Shown here piece after piece: positions 43,863 through 55,962 of a DNA stretch of 64,000 bases (its first letter is position 1; every line of letters begins with the position of its first letter). A program made the position numbers and the translations under genes. Source of the DNA: Mesodorylaimus sp. YZB2_4 (Eukaryota > Nematoda > Enoplea > Dorylaimida > Dorylaimidae); the NCBI GenBank assembly GCA_030248295.1, contig JASANH010001644.1:1-64000 (forward strand), given 5' to 3'. The notes below the pieces were generated by a model that saw nothing but the letters and a program-made list of their open reading frames with translations, did no database searches and was not told where the DNA came from.

Positions 43863-45451
43863 CTAGTACTGACCACGCTGTATCATTTCGTCTTGCCACG
43901 GTGCTTCGACTCGTCCATATTCTGAATTGAACCAAGTCATCAATCGATTACGAAGATGCTCGCCGATCGTTGCTTCGCTTCGAAGCCGACATTGAGAAGG
44001 TGCCACGACTAATAAATCATGCTGCATTTCCAAGAGCGCAGCTTCTTCAACAACTGCTGAGCTTAGTAGAATCTCGCTTGCTTGCATTTCATCGTCCACG
44101 TCGATCAAAAAATTATGAAGGACGACTGCTGCTTGCGTGATGGCCACGGCCGACTTAGGTTCGAAAGCGACCGGTCGGCGAAAAATGCGAAAACGGCTAG
44201 CCATAATCCCAAATGCACTCTCCACACAGCGCCTCGTTCGCGACAGTCGATAGTTGAAAATTTCTTTTTCAGGCGACAGATCTGATCCAGGAAATGGTTT
44301 TAGCAAATGTGGACCAATCGGGAAAGCGTTGTCTGCGATAAATATGTATGGGAACGGCTCGTTACTGCCAGGAAGTTTTCCATCTCGAGGTAAATTCAAC
44401 GCTTTGCCGCCTTCTTTGAGCGCCTTGCCGAATGACCATTTAGCAAAAACGCCGCCGTCACCTTGCCTTCCAAATGCGCCGATATTGACGCAAATAAACC
44501 GACATCGACCATCAGCCACTGCCATCAAATTGAACGAATGACTGCTTTTATAGTTAAAATAACCACTTCCAGATTTCCGTGGAGCCTAAATCAAGGATGA
44601 TATACTTAAAATTCACGATAAAGTAATAAAGTTATAAAGAACTTACCTGCAAAGTAACATGCTTCCCATCGATCGAGCCCAGACATAATGGAAAGCCCCA
44701 TGTACGAAAATTGTGCTCGGCTATTCTTCGCCATTCCTCCATTGTTGGCATACGTAAAACCTATAATGGCACCGGTTAGATCTAGTTGAATTTATCATTT
44801 GCGTGTGAGCCGAGACTTAGATGCGCCAAAGCATCAAGTTTGTACCTGAGGTTCCAAAACTTCCCACAGCGCTTGACACGTTTCAGGAATGATTATTCTT
44901 GCAGTATCATAGCCGATCCGAAACTCGTCGGCTATTGATTGCAAGGAGTTGCCAGACGCTAGAAATCTTAAAAAAGGAGAACGTGTATGATTGAAAAGAT
45001 AATGCCCAAAATTAGGAGTTTGCGTTAAGGGATAAGAAAAACTTGTGATTCACGAAAAATTTCAAACATTCAAAATTTCATTGGTTTAGATTGAAGAAAA
45101 CTTTAAATGATTCTTTTTAAAAACAGTTGAATTCTCCACTTACTTCAACGTCACAGCTAACCTTTCGGCGGGCGAAATTGGATCCCGCGCCTTAGGGTGC
45201 TTCCAAAGTTTAGTTTCAACCATCAACGCCAATTTATCGAAAGAATTTTTCGTCATTCTAAATGTTTCTTTAAATTTCTCAGGGTTGCGCTCCAGCATTT
45301 GCGGAATTGTTCGATGAAAAAAACCGTCTATTTTACGAGACTCATTGAACGGATTCACGCACCATCGTCGTTCATGCCGCTTTCGTTTTTGGCCCTCTTG
45401 CAGAATCGAAACTGCCGCCGTGAGTAGAATATCTTCTTCTGAGTCGGACAT
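43863..45451 (-). CDS. PIF/Harbinger DDE transposase, four exons, apparently intact
   Basis: Joins 45451-45144, 44966-44846, 44760-44647 and 44585-43863: 1266 nt, 421 residues, no internal stop. Introns are phase 2, 0 and 0. The exon 2 acceptor at 44967 is chosen because it gives the family segment FLASGNSLQSIADEFRIG. N-terminal helix-turn-helix-like region: FRMTKNSFDKLALMV. Catalytic triad: D174 (GSIDGKH), D266 (FIADNAF), E303 (RCVESAFG). The DDE_4 domain continues with LHNFLID. The start is the ATG at 45451. Cuts and pastes the element into TWA sites together with the MADF protein. It may still be active or very young. Confidence 0.93.
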
Positions 45452-45823
45452 TTCGGTTTTTTGATTCAATATTATCAATATTTTCGAATAACTTCGAAAG
45501 CAGAGACCAAATCATGGAAATTTTGAAAATTTCTGGTTTTCCGTCTGTCATCCGCGACCGCGCACATCAGTCGCAACTCCGCACGACGGATGTATAGTTT
45601 CAGATGCGGGGACTGTGGTAATCTCCGTGCGGACTTCTCCGCACTGAACTGAGACTGAACGATAAAACTGAAGTATAGTTTCTCCCTTATTCGCCGCTGT
45701 CTAGACCCCGATTGAACTTTATTCTCCCTCTCTAAAAATCATCCCCCCTCTGTTATTCTCCCCCGTCTGGGACCATTTGAAAAAATTTCTCCAGCGGGGA
45801 GAATTTCGAGGAAATACAGTACT

Positions 45824-46611
45824 CACCAATTTCAGCTTATTTATAATGACTGAAACTCGACCTGATAAAAAACCTGGATGACTAAAGTGAGCTTCAGTCT
45901 GGAAAATAGACTCATCTCCTTCGTGCGTGCAAACTGTTGGACCTCGAACAAAAAATCCCAATCCCGATCGGGCTTGCCCTGATCTCGATCCTGGAAAAAG
46001 GTGATACCGACCTATCCCTAGAGGTGACCAGCTCTCATGGCAGGTTCCTGTGTCTTCACTGAGAGCACCTCAACACGAGCGCATACTGGGTGAGAAGGGG
46101 CTTGGGCTTATCGTTAGCTTAGGAACCATCTCGACTTGTGTTTGGAGACAGTTTCCCTATTCTCTGCCCCTTGGGTGGGCGTCCGCCGTTTGACAGTAAA
46201 GTGTTGTCGCCCGGAGCCAGGTGCCCAAAGCCAACGACAAGCTGCTAAACTGCCGTCCTCCGTCGGAGTAGAACTTCGGCCTCCCAGTCAGGGTTGCGGG
46301 CCAGAAAGGCGGAACAACGGCTTGATCAGCTTAGCCATCGCCTTCGAACTTTTCCTTTTCGGATCAGATGCCATCCCAGTTGGGAATAAGAGTCCTGATG
46401 AAGCCGAAATTGCATTATCGAGAATGAACGACCAAGGAGAAGAGAAGACAAAAAGTTTTGAAGGTTTTAACGCGCACTACTGGTGAAGATGAAAGGAGTT
46501 TTTTGTCATCAAAAGTCTAAAAATTTGCTGCGGTCGACCGTTGGCCGCCACCCCTCCCCCTCCCCCAACCGCAGCTGACCACTTTTTGCCAACCCCCTCC
46601 CTCCCTAGGCT
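45824..46611. other. Noncoding stretch with dispersed-repeat pieces
   Basis: No supportable gene. 45955-46015 shares ATCCCGATC/CCTGATCTCGATCCTG words with repeats at 39050-39150 and 41050-41150, which themselves share GG(A/T)TTCTGC and TACACTCTGATCCATC. The 46136-46486 frame has no recognisable domain. Confidence 0.4.
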
Positions 46612-46636
46612 GCGGTCGACCTTTATGGATGGCCCC
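46612..46636. repeat. MITE-end motif, one of three copies
   Basis: GCGGTCGACCTTTATGGATG (minus strand of GGGGCCATCCATAAAGGTCG) occurs here, at 40669-40693 in the opposite orientation, and with one change at 55190-55212. A second GCGGTCGACC lies 80 bp away at 46530. This looks like the end of a DNA transposon family dispersed in this genome. Confidence 0.7.
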
Positions 46637-46639
46637 TTA

Positions 46640-48190
46640 CTGTACTTTCTTTTTGATAAAGGTAACAGTGTATGTCAAGCGTACTGTTTCGTGGGAGTAT
46701 TTCGGCTTATAGCCAAGGATTACTGCCTGTCCATTTTAGGGTTACATAATGCCCTCGGTTTTCTTTTCAGTATCCATAGTGGGAGAAAGGCGGCCAACCC
46801 AAGGTACTCAGTCTGTCCTAGGTCGAGAAGGTACTCGCCTATGGACTAGAAGAGTCAGGTCTTATACCTTGACCTATATATCTGAGACTTCGTTGATATA
46901 GGGTCTACTGTTCATGATTTCAAGCCAGCGCCGATCGCCGTTATTTATGAGCAAGCGGCATTATTCGATATCGCATTGGCTTATAGAGCCCCTGGCAAGT
47001 TAACCTCGAGGGTCTCTCCATACTAGCTTATGACTAGTATATTCCGCTAATAACTATATCTCTATGCACAGGCCTGATAGAGAAGGTCTTATTCTCTTAT
47101 CAATGAGTATTCCACCTTGTAAAACTAGCTTCAGGACGGAAGATAGGAATATAGCTACTGAAGTCGGGCAGAGACGGCAGTACTCATAGTATAGGTTAAC
47201 TCGCACTCCTATCTGTGCTCACGTTCCAATGTATGTATCGGGCCTAACCTCAGGCCATACCCTGGCCCATACAAGTATAAGAGACGAGAGAATAGGGGCT
47301 CTATCAACCCTCGCCTCCTGGGAGCACTTTGACTTATGGCCCTAGGGTACTACCAGCCCATTTCGGACCTTATTCTAATGCTTTCGCTCTTGTGAGTAGC
47401 CAAGGGGGTAAGGGCTATCCACCCGAGGTACTCAGTCCACCCTAGGTAGAGTATTTACTTCCCTCTGGGCTAAAAGGTCAGTTTTCGCGACTTGACCTTT
47501 ATATCTGAGATCTTGTTAGTATTAGGTCTACTTTTATGGCTTTCGATGCGCCCTAAAAGCGATTTCCAAGTTATTTTCAAGATAGCGACATCATTAATAA
47601 GAAAGGAAAAATTAGGATTTTCAGTAGATACTCTGCTGGAGGTCCATACTTGCTTAGCCTATAGCTAGCAGAATGGCTCAATATACTTATTCTCTCATGG
47701 ACCCGACAGGGAGAGTCTATGGCATTGGTTTTATATCTCTAAACCGAGTACTTCGCCACAATCAGAACCAACCTTAGGCCGAAGAATAGGTTTCATTTAT
47801 ATGGCGAAGGAAGGGGTGCTGCCTTCTTCGCATACATTATTCCTAGGCTCGAGTACACCAACTTAGGGCAAAGGTTCCTCTAACCTCTTAAGCCGATCAA
47901 AGGCTTTACCATTACCTACTGATGCCTGAAATGCTTTGGATCTCTATGCAGGGCCATTATCATACTCTTATAACTACCGAGTCACCGCAGTGGCCTTTTG
48001 CCTAGTATGTTGCTATTTTAGGTCCAGCACCGCTTGCCCTCTCAAGCTGACCCTCCAACCTTTTAGATTCAGTATTAATGAATTCTGACTTATAAAAACC
48101 AACAGGAAAACCCACCTCTCACCCGTGATCTGGTAGGGTTAGAACACGAGCCAGGCGACAGTATCGACAATAAAAGTACAATAATTATAA
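46640..48190. repeat. Diverged tandem duplication, about 620-bp unit
   Basis: 46685-47230 and 47310-47880 share ordered landmarks: GGGAG-A-TT-GCTTAT-GCC, CCCATTT, GGTACTCAGTC, CCTAGGT-GAG, TTGACCT-TATATCTGAGA, GGTCTACT and GACAGGGAGAGTC-type blocks. Divergence is high. No reading frame over 60 codons is convincing. It lies downstream (3') of the R4-like LINE and may be part of another old element. Confidence 0.6.
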
Positions 48191-48199
48191 AGCTCCAGA

Positions 48200-48700
48200 C
48201 TTGCATGCATCCATTGCTGAAACGACTGATCCAGACGCTTTCTGTAAGTCGCTAGTTCCCGTACCAGCATTAGCTTTCAGACCTTCAATGAAAACCGAAA
48301 CTTTTTTCTGAGACGACAGAGTCAGTCCCTTTAACTAATCAGCCAAAAGGCTTGACCCACCTTCCAACGCTTCGTCGCTTTCGCTCATTTTGCCTGTCTC
48401 CGAGCGTCTTTGGCGTCACGCTTAGCCTTCACCTATTCGGTCAGCTTGACCAATCCGTCTACGTTCACCAAAGCTTTCTCGCCGTGAATCCAGACGACAC
48501 TGGTCAGCTCTACTAACGGAATCTTTCAATACAACGTGGTATCGGTATTATTTCGCGGCTGGGCCACTGTGGCCTTCGTCGATATTTTTACGCTTTTCTT
48601 TTGGGCGCGCTTATCCTTTTTTTACGAAGTCGTACCTGACTTTCGGCCTGACTGTTCGCCTGCGGCGTCGCCGCACGTTCCAGCTTGGCTAGAATCCATT
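48200..48700 (-). pseudogene. Lys/Ala-rich degenerate coding relic
   Basis: From ATG 48698 on the minus strand the text reads a Ser/Gly-rich start, then a Lys-rich segment, then WIHGEKALVNVDGLVKL and KAKRDAKDARRQAK, with stops every 15-40 codons. The conserved-looking pieces in one frame suggest an old gene, perhaps the first frame of a LINE. Not identified. 48700-49550 holds nothing I can name. Confidence 0.3.
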
Positions 48701-49556
48701 TTATAATAAAAAACGGACTTGCTTACACTGGAGACGAAGCGATTAATATCTGAGGAAGCTAAGGCCTCAGCATTATACGCGAGAGTACTAAAAAGTTAGT
48801 TCTGCTATTAGCTACCCACCCAAAAGATCCGCGGGTACTCGGTTCTACCTATGTTCGCGAGTCTAGGTATCCATCCCATGGCTTTTTGCTCATGTAGGTA
48901 AGACGTCGCGACATAAAAATAGTCGTAGTTACTAGTCTGTCAGCTCTTGCCCTACTACTGATAAATCAGTAGCGTTTCCCATCCTGGACCTTTCGGAGGT
49001 GGCTGACACACCCAGGACGCATGCGCGTCATGCATTTCTGTGAGACTAGCCGGGTTAGCCCCCAAATAGGGTAAGCCAGGAGGTACACAAGTCTCAGGTA
49101 CCTGCAACTGTCTCCACGCTTACGTCCCTGTGACATAGGCCTTCGAGACCTGCAAACATCAAAATAGCTCGGTATCGTCTATCTGGTACTTCGTAGTGCA
49201 ACTCACCTCACTACCCTCTTGAGTAATGGGCGTCGCGCAGGCCCCCTACACTGAAGAGTCCGTTCGTGCGTCCGAAATTGACACGAGTTCATATCCCAGC
49301 TCTTTCACCTGGTCTGTTAGCCTGTCCTATTACCTGGCCGGAGCCGTGTGGGGATTCAGTTACCGATCATCGCCGCGTGAAGATCGACCAGTGATAAGTC
49401 TAATTCAACCAAGACTAGCCAACTCCCTCTCGATTCAGTTACCCTGACAAGCAGAGCGGGTTATTGACTTCCTAGTACAGTCGATCTGTTGCCAGGTCGA
49501 ACTAGCGAAGGCGTACTCGAAGGCGGGTCTAAGACCCCGTCCTAACGTTCATTCAA

Positions 49557-52500
49557 CTATAACAAACAATGCGCCTTGATTAACACAGCGAAGCCGATAG
49601 AAGCAGTCCAGGATAATCGCTTGATGAGTCCCAAGATTTCCGACTCAGAGAACAGGTTTAGACTTTCCAAATATCTGAAGATTTTCTTCGAGACTTCGCC
49701 TCCATTTACGATCTGACACGCACTAGATACCCTTGGTTCTGACCTAGCTCGCAAGCTAGATTGTTTCTACTGGGAAAACCTACTCTCTGCATCAAGAGCC
49801 TGATCTTCGGGCGAGTCTATATTGATCACGTACTTGGCATACTTTCTTCGCTCTCAGGAAACGAGATGAGTATACCAGGATCCAGCATCGACCGAACCAC
49901 TGAACCGGCCGAGCTGCACCACCAGACCGGCTACTTTTACTGAACCGAACCGAACCAGCTTTTTTGTACCTAACCAACAAACCGAACAAACAATTTTGAA
50001 TTTTATGTTTTGTTGATGAAAATACGGTAATTTTGTTCGAGATTTCGTTTTGGCTGTGAATTTCGCTGCGCCTTTTTCTTAATTTTCTGGTTCTTTTCTA
50101 TTATCTTAAAAATTTTAATTGAAAAAGTAGTTTGAAAAGGATTGTTTTTCAAATATTTTGGGAATATCGGGTGCGCCATAAAGAATGAGCCTCACAGAAA
50201 TGGCTTGTTTTCTTCGGAAGCAGTCGCGTTGTAAAACCTACACTATCTAGCAGGCGCATAGATCATTCAATTTTGCATCAGGCACACCACTTGTGGATTC
50301 ACATTGTGCAGTTGCTTGTAGATACGAAGAAATGAAAAGTCAAGACCTCAGAAAGTTGGTCGTTTTTGGAGAAGATGCAGTCAATCAGTCTGTTAAATTG
50401 GAAGTTGTATTGCCAGTAGCCGAAAAATATTGACGGAACGTAATTGGGCGATGTGGGTGAACATAGGAAATTCGGTTCGGTTTGGTAGGTAGGTTCGGTT
50501 TGGTTGGTTTGGTTCGGTTCGGCTTCGGTGAAATTTGAGAAAAAGTTCGGTAAGGTTCAGCTCGTGCAAAAACCATGTTCGGTCGATGCTGGACCAGGAT
50601 ACGGACACTTCCATCACATACGTTACTCTCTCTGAATTACCGACTGACACGATATCTGGGCGATTATGACAAAGCTTACGAGTAGTAATCAACGGGTAAT
50701 CCCAATACAAGACGTACGTACTGATCTCGCTCCCGAACACTATCCACACGCTGCTGGTAATGTCACGTCTCAAACAAAAGTTTTCGACAGATAGCATTAT
50801 AGAGCGTAAGGGCGACGCTATTGTGCCGAGCGACCACAAAGAAGGGCGCCAGTGAGGACATACCGATAATATGTGCTCAGCTGTCTCCCTCCTCAAGCGT
50901 GCAGGCCAGTGCGAACACCGAGTCCTACACGCGTGGACAGGCGCATTAGCATACATGGCATAGCATACTCCACTAACAACTGCCCCTCCTGAGCAGCTAT
51001 TACATTGTTGACTACTTTCGAGCTGACTAGTCCTTTCCTGAACCATATAAAACTTAAGTCCAGATCCTAATCAGGGTCGCTCAATACCCGACTCGCCACC
51101 TCCAGGGGCCGAAATTCCCGAAAAAAACGAGTTTGAATCGCCATATCAAGATTCGCCACAATGACCCGAGCCGCTTTGGTGGGATGGGTAAAAACCTTAT
51201 CACCAATCCAAAGAGACCCAGTTTTGGGGTCATGATTAACTCGTAAGTCGATGCCTGCATCGGTTAGAGTACCACGCAAATCTTTGATCAAGGTCTTTTT
51301 CCCGCGAGAATCTGGACTGCTCATCATGTTCCAACAAGAAGCTAACGAAGGCGTTACTGCTAAATAGCAGTACGAATATGCGACTGACTCGTATACCACT
51401 TGCTGGAATGACTGAAGACCCCAACCTCCCTTTTTTAGCTTCCAGACAGAGTCGAGCGACGCTACTGTACCTATGCCAAGCTTCTAAATCGGCAAGGAGA
51501 GATCGGACCTTTACATCGAGGCGTTCAGCTTCCTTAAGAAACGTGATGAACTTCCCTCGTCCAAAGATCTCATTCGAGAAGAGGAATTTCGCGTTCAGAA
51601 TACTAATAGCGTTTGAGGCCGCTACTTTTCGCCTAAAGGTCAACTCGCTTTCCCAGATCGCTTTGGTCTTCGATAAGATCAGCTTCTTACATCGTGTCCG
51701 CAACGTGTCGTGGTCCACGAGTTCGCTCTTGTGTAAGCCCAGGTACTTGTATGTTTCGTACTTTCCGAGGATGGGGACGGCGTCAGGGTCCCCCTCAGTA
51801 ATGGACTGGTGTCCAGCTATCTGAGGCTTGGTGCCTAACTAGCGAATATGGTACATGGCTGACTCTGATGCATTCAGCTGAACGCGCAGTGAGCCAGTGA
51901 TTCTTTGGACACCTTCCACCGCTGCTGCGAGAGCGTCCAGCTTCTAGATATAAATGACCAAGTCGTCAACGTGGTAAATTTGGTTCAGAACTATCGACTG
52001 CTTGGTGGCCCGATAATGATTTGACCCGCTCGACGAAATACAAGGATCAAATCGCGAGTCGAGTTAGTAGCTCACAGGGGGGATACTCGTACAGAACAAG
52101 AGCGGACTTAAGGTATCACCTTGAAGAACGCCGTATAGTACCCTCACGATCAGTGGAGGACTACGATGTAGCCTTCCACCCTCGAAATTCTCGTACACTA
52201 AACACCAGCGAAACATAAGGTTCTCTATGATTATTCCAAGATAATAACTCACTCTGATGACTTCCAGAATCCGAGAGATCCGATCTCCGAGCATTGGCAA
52301 AATCGATCAAGGCTATGAAAAGATTACTACCAGAGAGCAGCGCGTCCTTCACAATGAAAAGGTCCAACACGTGGGCATGAGTGCAACCTCATACACCACA
52401 CATTAATGCTAACTGGTTGTAAGGGAGAAACCCATATTCGCCAAGTTCGCGTTTTAACTATCGCGTCACCATACCTGTGACGAGCTTGTAAGAAGTATTC

Positions 52501-53000
52501 AAGCAAACGATAGTCTGATAATTACTGGGGTCTTTTGAGTCGCCCTTGCCCTTGTATAGCGCGATTGCTCTACCTCGGACAAGCCAGCGTGGAAATACAA
52601 CCTCTGGATTCTCTCTCATGGCAATAACACCACAAAATAACAGTTTGTTGGCTGCCGGCAAAATTTTCCACCAGAAGTTATGAATGCCGTCTGGCCTGAC
52701 CGATTTAAACAGCAAGGCTTTCGAACATACTTTCCGCCAAAGTACCTCCGGGTCCGATTCTGGACTCGAAGTTTCATCTGTTCCGATTTCTCGTATCTCC
52801 CTTCTCTGGCCTGCCCAATCTTCTAGCTCTGGAGTCGGATGGATCGAGCAAGACGATCCAATAACTCCAGCCCAGAAGTCGCGCATGGCAACCACTTAAG
52901 CGCTCTCTGATCAGTTCTTTGGTCTGAAGATGGTACTCAGAGTAGCCCAACGACTCTGTTAATAGTCCAACTCGGCCTGCTTGACCTCGCGCAATCGCTT
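49557..53000 (-). pseudogene. R4/Dong-like LINE (restriction-like endonuclease type), decayed
   Basis: Read from high to low coordinates. Motifs: a FWWKILPAANKLL block, WLVRGRAIALYKGKGDSKDP and NYQTIVCLNTSYKL (52500-52690), IALIDFANARRSDL (about 52300), GVLQGDTLSPLLF (about 52110), and a VARLCLEAKKG box (about 51450). Next come a CCHC-type RRETAEHILSVCPHW (about 50890) and the endonuclease-like HNRPDIVSVGN...YVMEVSV (about 50630). After a MITE at 49881-50593 the C terminus continues (ILGLIKRLSW, about 49640). Frames shift repeatedly, and the catalytic YxDD was not found. An old dead copy. 53000-53390 upstream shows no domain. Confidence 0.75.
49881..50593. mobile_element. 713-bp MITE with CCAGGA target duplication
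   Basis: Ends are TCCAGCATCGACCGAAC and its exact reverse complement, extended inward by diverged CCGAACC-rich inverted repeats of about 100 bp. CCAGGA flanks both sides (49875-49880 and 50594-50599). It interrupts the C-terminal coding region of the R4-like LINE. A diverged partial relative is at 23408-23490. The 6-bp duplication does not fit the common MITE superfamilies. Confidence 0.9.
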
Positions 53001-53396
53001 GCACTTAGCCAAGTGAGCACACAAGTCTTGATATAAGGTCTCCATATGGCCATGTTTCATTTACCGGCGGCCCACACCTGGTGCATCATACCGTGGTAAG
53101 GCGGACGGGGTAGCCCGAAGTCTTCAATTCTGTCAAGACTTGCTCATCACCCTAGCCTGACTAGCTTACACCTACCTTGGCTCCCAAGATAGGTCAAGTC
53201 GAGCATCATACTTGACTCTAAAGTTCCCCGGAAAAAAACGAATGTTGCCATTGGCTTAGTTAGAGGTTCTCTAGGGTGTAATTCTAATCGGTCAGTTCAA
53301 TCTAAGATTGATTAGCGGGGGCAACACGACTCTAGGTATCGTCTCGTACTGGGAGGGCTATAATAGAGAGTCCGTGGCCGGACCCCTGAAACAAGT

Positions 53397-53670
53397 ACCA
53401 AGTTAACCATACAATAATGTCGATTTTATCCAGGTAACCTATGATCATACAATCTTAGGGCCTTGCCATCAGACCTATAATTAGATAACCATACAGTCTT
53501 AGGGCATTGCCTTAAGATCTATTATCAGACATTACATTAGGTTAAACATAGTCCAAATCAAGTGTAGCTTTCGGACAAGTCCCAAGATAATCATACAGTC
53601 ACAAGGATTTTATCCAAGTAACCATGATCAGATAATCATGCAGTCTTAGGGCATTGCCTCAAGATTATAG
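53397..53670. repeat. Tandem repeat around AACCAT-CAGTCTTAGGGCATTGCC
   Basis: The block CTTAGGGC(A/C)TTGCC with an upstream AACCATACA occurs three times (about 53452, 53496, 53645). A longer unit of about 184 bp (AAG-TAACCATACA...GATTTTATCCA) is duplicated. Noncoding. 53680-54890 shows nothing beyond a TACGGGTACCGTACGTA palindrome near 54083-54101. Confidence 0.7.
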
Positions 53671-54892
53671 GTCGACCTGCGATTAGAAATATACGCTAGA
53701 CTGGGATTATCAGCCAGCTATATCGATATCGAGGCTCGTGGTGCTCGAAGTCACTTATAGGGGATTTTCCTCGGGAGGAAAATAAACCTAACCTTGGGAG
53801 GAAAGTGAATTTTGAGCAAGCGCCATTATGACACGGAGTAAAAAATGTTTACTTCAACTCATGATTTCAAAGAAACGTTACCGGAAGTATCGAAAAAAAT
53901 AAAAGCGAAAACCTTTAAATTTGAGAGGGATTAAGTCCTCCTAAGTCTCCCTCTCAGTCTATTCGACCATCGGGGGATCATTAGAGGTTCCATCTCCCTC
54001 CTCTTCGAAAAAAGAGCAAGAAAAGCGCATATGCCAGTTCGAGATCTCGGCTGACATGTGGGGGTCTAAGGTTTACAATGAGGTACGGGTACCGTACGTA
54101 TGACCTAGACCCCCCCTGTCGTGCGACCATTTTTTCAGTACTTAATTAGCCTCCTGAATCTCCCCATGACTCGAGGTTTGGGACCGACTGCCATCCCGTT
54201 TCTTTGTGTGTGCTCTCCTGGCTCGCAGCGTCACATGCGCTCTCAGACGTGGGCTTACTTGTCACACACGGACTTGTTGACTAGATGATATTTTTCCTAC
54301 TGGAACACCTTCTCGTCGGTGTGTGTTTTTCAGTAGATCGGTTCGCGTGCTGCATCCCCGCTGTTCGCATCGTGGCTTGTGAGAAGGGCAGTATGAATAT
54401 CCCATGCCCAGGGCTCTGACCCTTGCGAAAACCTTTGGGCATTGTGGTCGTATTTTGTGGGCAATGTGTGTGCTATATCTTTTGTATATACTTCATTTTG
54501 CACGAGTATCTGTTTTACACAACAGACTTGCTGCACCTGTGATGTAAATTTTCTGATGTATTGTATGCACTGTGAAGAATTGTATTTTATTGTACTGCAA
54601 GGTAATGTATCCTATGCATTGTAAATGTGCATCAGATTGCCGACTGCTAGGCGTGTTAGCGAAGGGTAGGAAGAAATCTTCAGACGGAACGATTTCGAGT
54701 ATGACTGGCCTGTTTGAAGCTGAGACAGCATTCAGGAAGAAACTGTGAAATTGAAGAAATCCTTGTCAGATTACAGTGTTCCTCGCTTGCTCATCTTTTT
54801 CAGTCTCGACTCCAGTTCGATCCAAGTCACTGATTTAGATATAATCCAAACGCTTGGTCATATTTCCTTATTCGATTTAGACTCGACTAAAC

Positions 54893-55042
54893 GTCGTCGC
54901 AGTCTGGATTTTAACCTCAGACAAGTTCGGTGTCGAATGGTGATCTTCGTCCGCTGATTCTTTGGACTCGCTGCCCCTGTTCAGTCCTGGCTTCGATTTC
55001 CGCGGATGCGTCTTGTTGAGCCCTCGCCTTTGGATCCACTGG
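54893..55042. repeat. 150-bp direct repeat (copy at 55739-55888)
   Basis: The two copies are about 90% identical by eye, from GTCGCAGTCTGGATTT to GTTGAGYCCTCGCCTTT. Between them lie a MITE-end motif (55190), the 25430-type repeat (55230-55450) and the 40329-type foldback (55470-55680). Reading frames inside are not convincing. Confidence 0.85.
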
Positions 55043-55469
55043 ACTCGTAATTCAAGGTCGTCTTCTTGGTCGGGCGCTTCGGCGCTGTCAATGCCATTTC
55101 CTCGCAGCGTAGCCTAATAATAGGTCCTCTGTTTGCAAAGTGATCAAAGTGTGCGAAGGAAAACTTCGCTTCCATCCTTGCTTTCGGTCGCGGTCGACCT
55201 TTATCGATGGCCTGGTAAGAACTGTATTAGGCATATCATATAATACTTTTTTGACTAATTAGATCCTAGAAACTGCTATATCCACTGTATATAAATAATC
55301 TAAGCTGAGAGCCGTACTTTATACACTGTATTTGATGCTAATCACCTCCTCGAAAATCTTGTTGCGAAAAAGAACATGCCATGGGGAGTTCACTCGGCTA
55401 CTATAATATTCTCCGATAAGCCCATGAATACTCCCGCGGCAGAAGCGCAAACGAAATAGGTTGACACAT

Positions 55470-55680
55470 ACAACACCCTTCCCTCAAATGGGGAAATTGG
55501 CCAGGGCTCCTCATCAAAGTCTTCTTAAACTATAACTTGGAGTGCGTTAACCGCGTGGAGGACTTAGCTCACACCTTCTTAAACGGAAACTTTTACTCTG
55601 AGTTTGGGGCTGAACAAATAATAGCCTCACCTTGAATGGGGTTATTTGCCAAGGTACCTCATTTAACATGTATAACATCT
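55470..55680. repeat. Foldback repeat, copy 2 (inverted copy of 40329-40520)
   Basis: Same element as at 40329-40520 in opposite orientation, ending in GGTACCTCATTTAACATG. Imperfect palindrome with CC-TTTCCCCATTTGAGG-type ends on the other side. Noncoding. Confidence 0.7.
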
Positions 55681-55962
55681 GTAGGCCATGCTTTCGTGCT
55701 TGGCGACGGTTTTCTTGTATACTTGGACGGTCGCTTTCTTGATCGTCGCAGTCTGGATTTCAACCTCGGACAAGTTCGGTGTCGAATGGTCATCTTCGCC
55801 CGCTGATTGTCTGGACTCGCTGCCCCTGCTCAGTCCTGGCTTCGATTTTCGCGGATGCGTCTTGTTGAGTCCTCGCCTTTAAATCCGCTTTATACGTCCA
55901 CCGTAGACAGGGGATAGGAATCGAGGGGTTCCTCGCCTATCGTCGTGCTTCCTCTGTTTCAG

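Larger units (their letters stand above)
41309..45686. mobile_element. PIF/Harbinger DNA transposon, complete, 4378 bp
   Basis: Terminal inverted repeats start GGGAGAAACTATACTTCAGT and match for at least 27 bp. Both ends are flanked by TTA (41306-41308 and 45687-45689), the superfamily's target duplication. The subterminal regions carry several TTCGTGCG/CCGCACG words on both sides. Two genes converge on the middle: a MADF protein on the plus strand (41714-43561) and the DDE transposase on the minus strand (45451-43863). The transposase is open through all exons. Confidence 0.95.
41270..45823. mobile_element. mariner-type MITE split by the Harbinger element
   Basis: Outer ends: TACCGTGTTTCCTCGAAAT at about 41270 and the reverse complement of TACTGTATTTCCTCGAAAT ending at about 45823, each beginning with TA. 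Removing the Harbinger and one TTA leaves about 170 bp, a typical MITE size. So an older TA-duplicating MITE served as the landing site. Confidence 0.7.
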
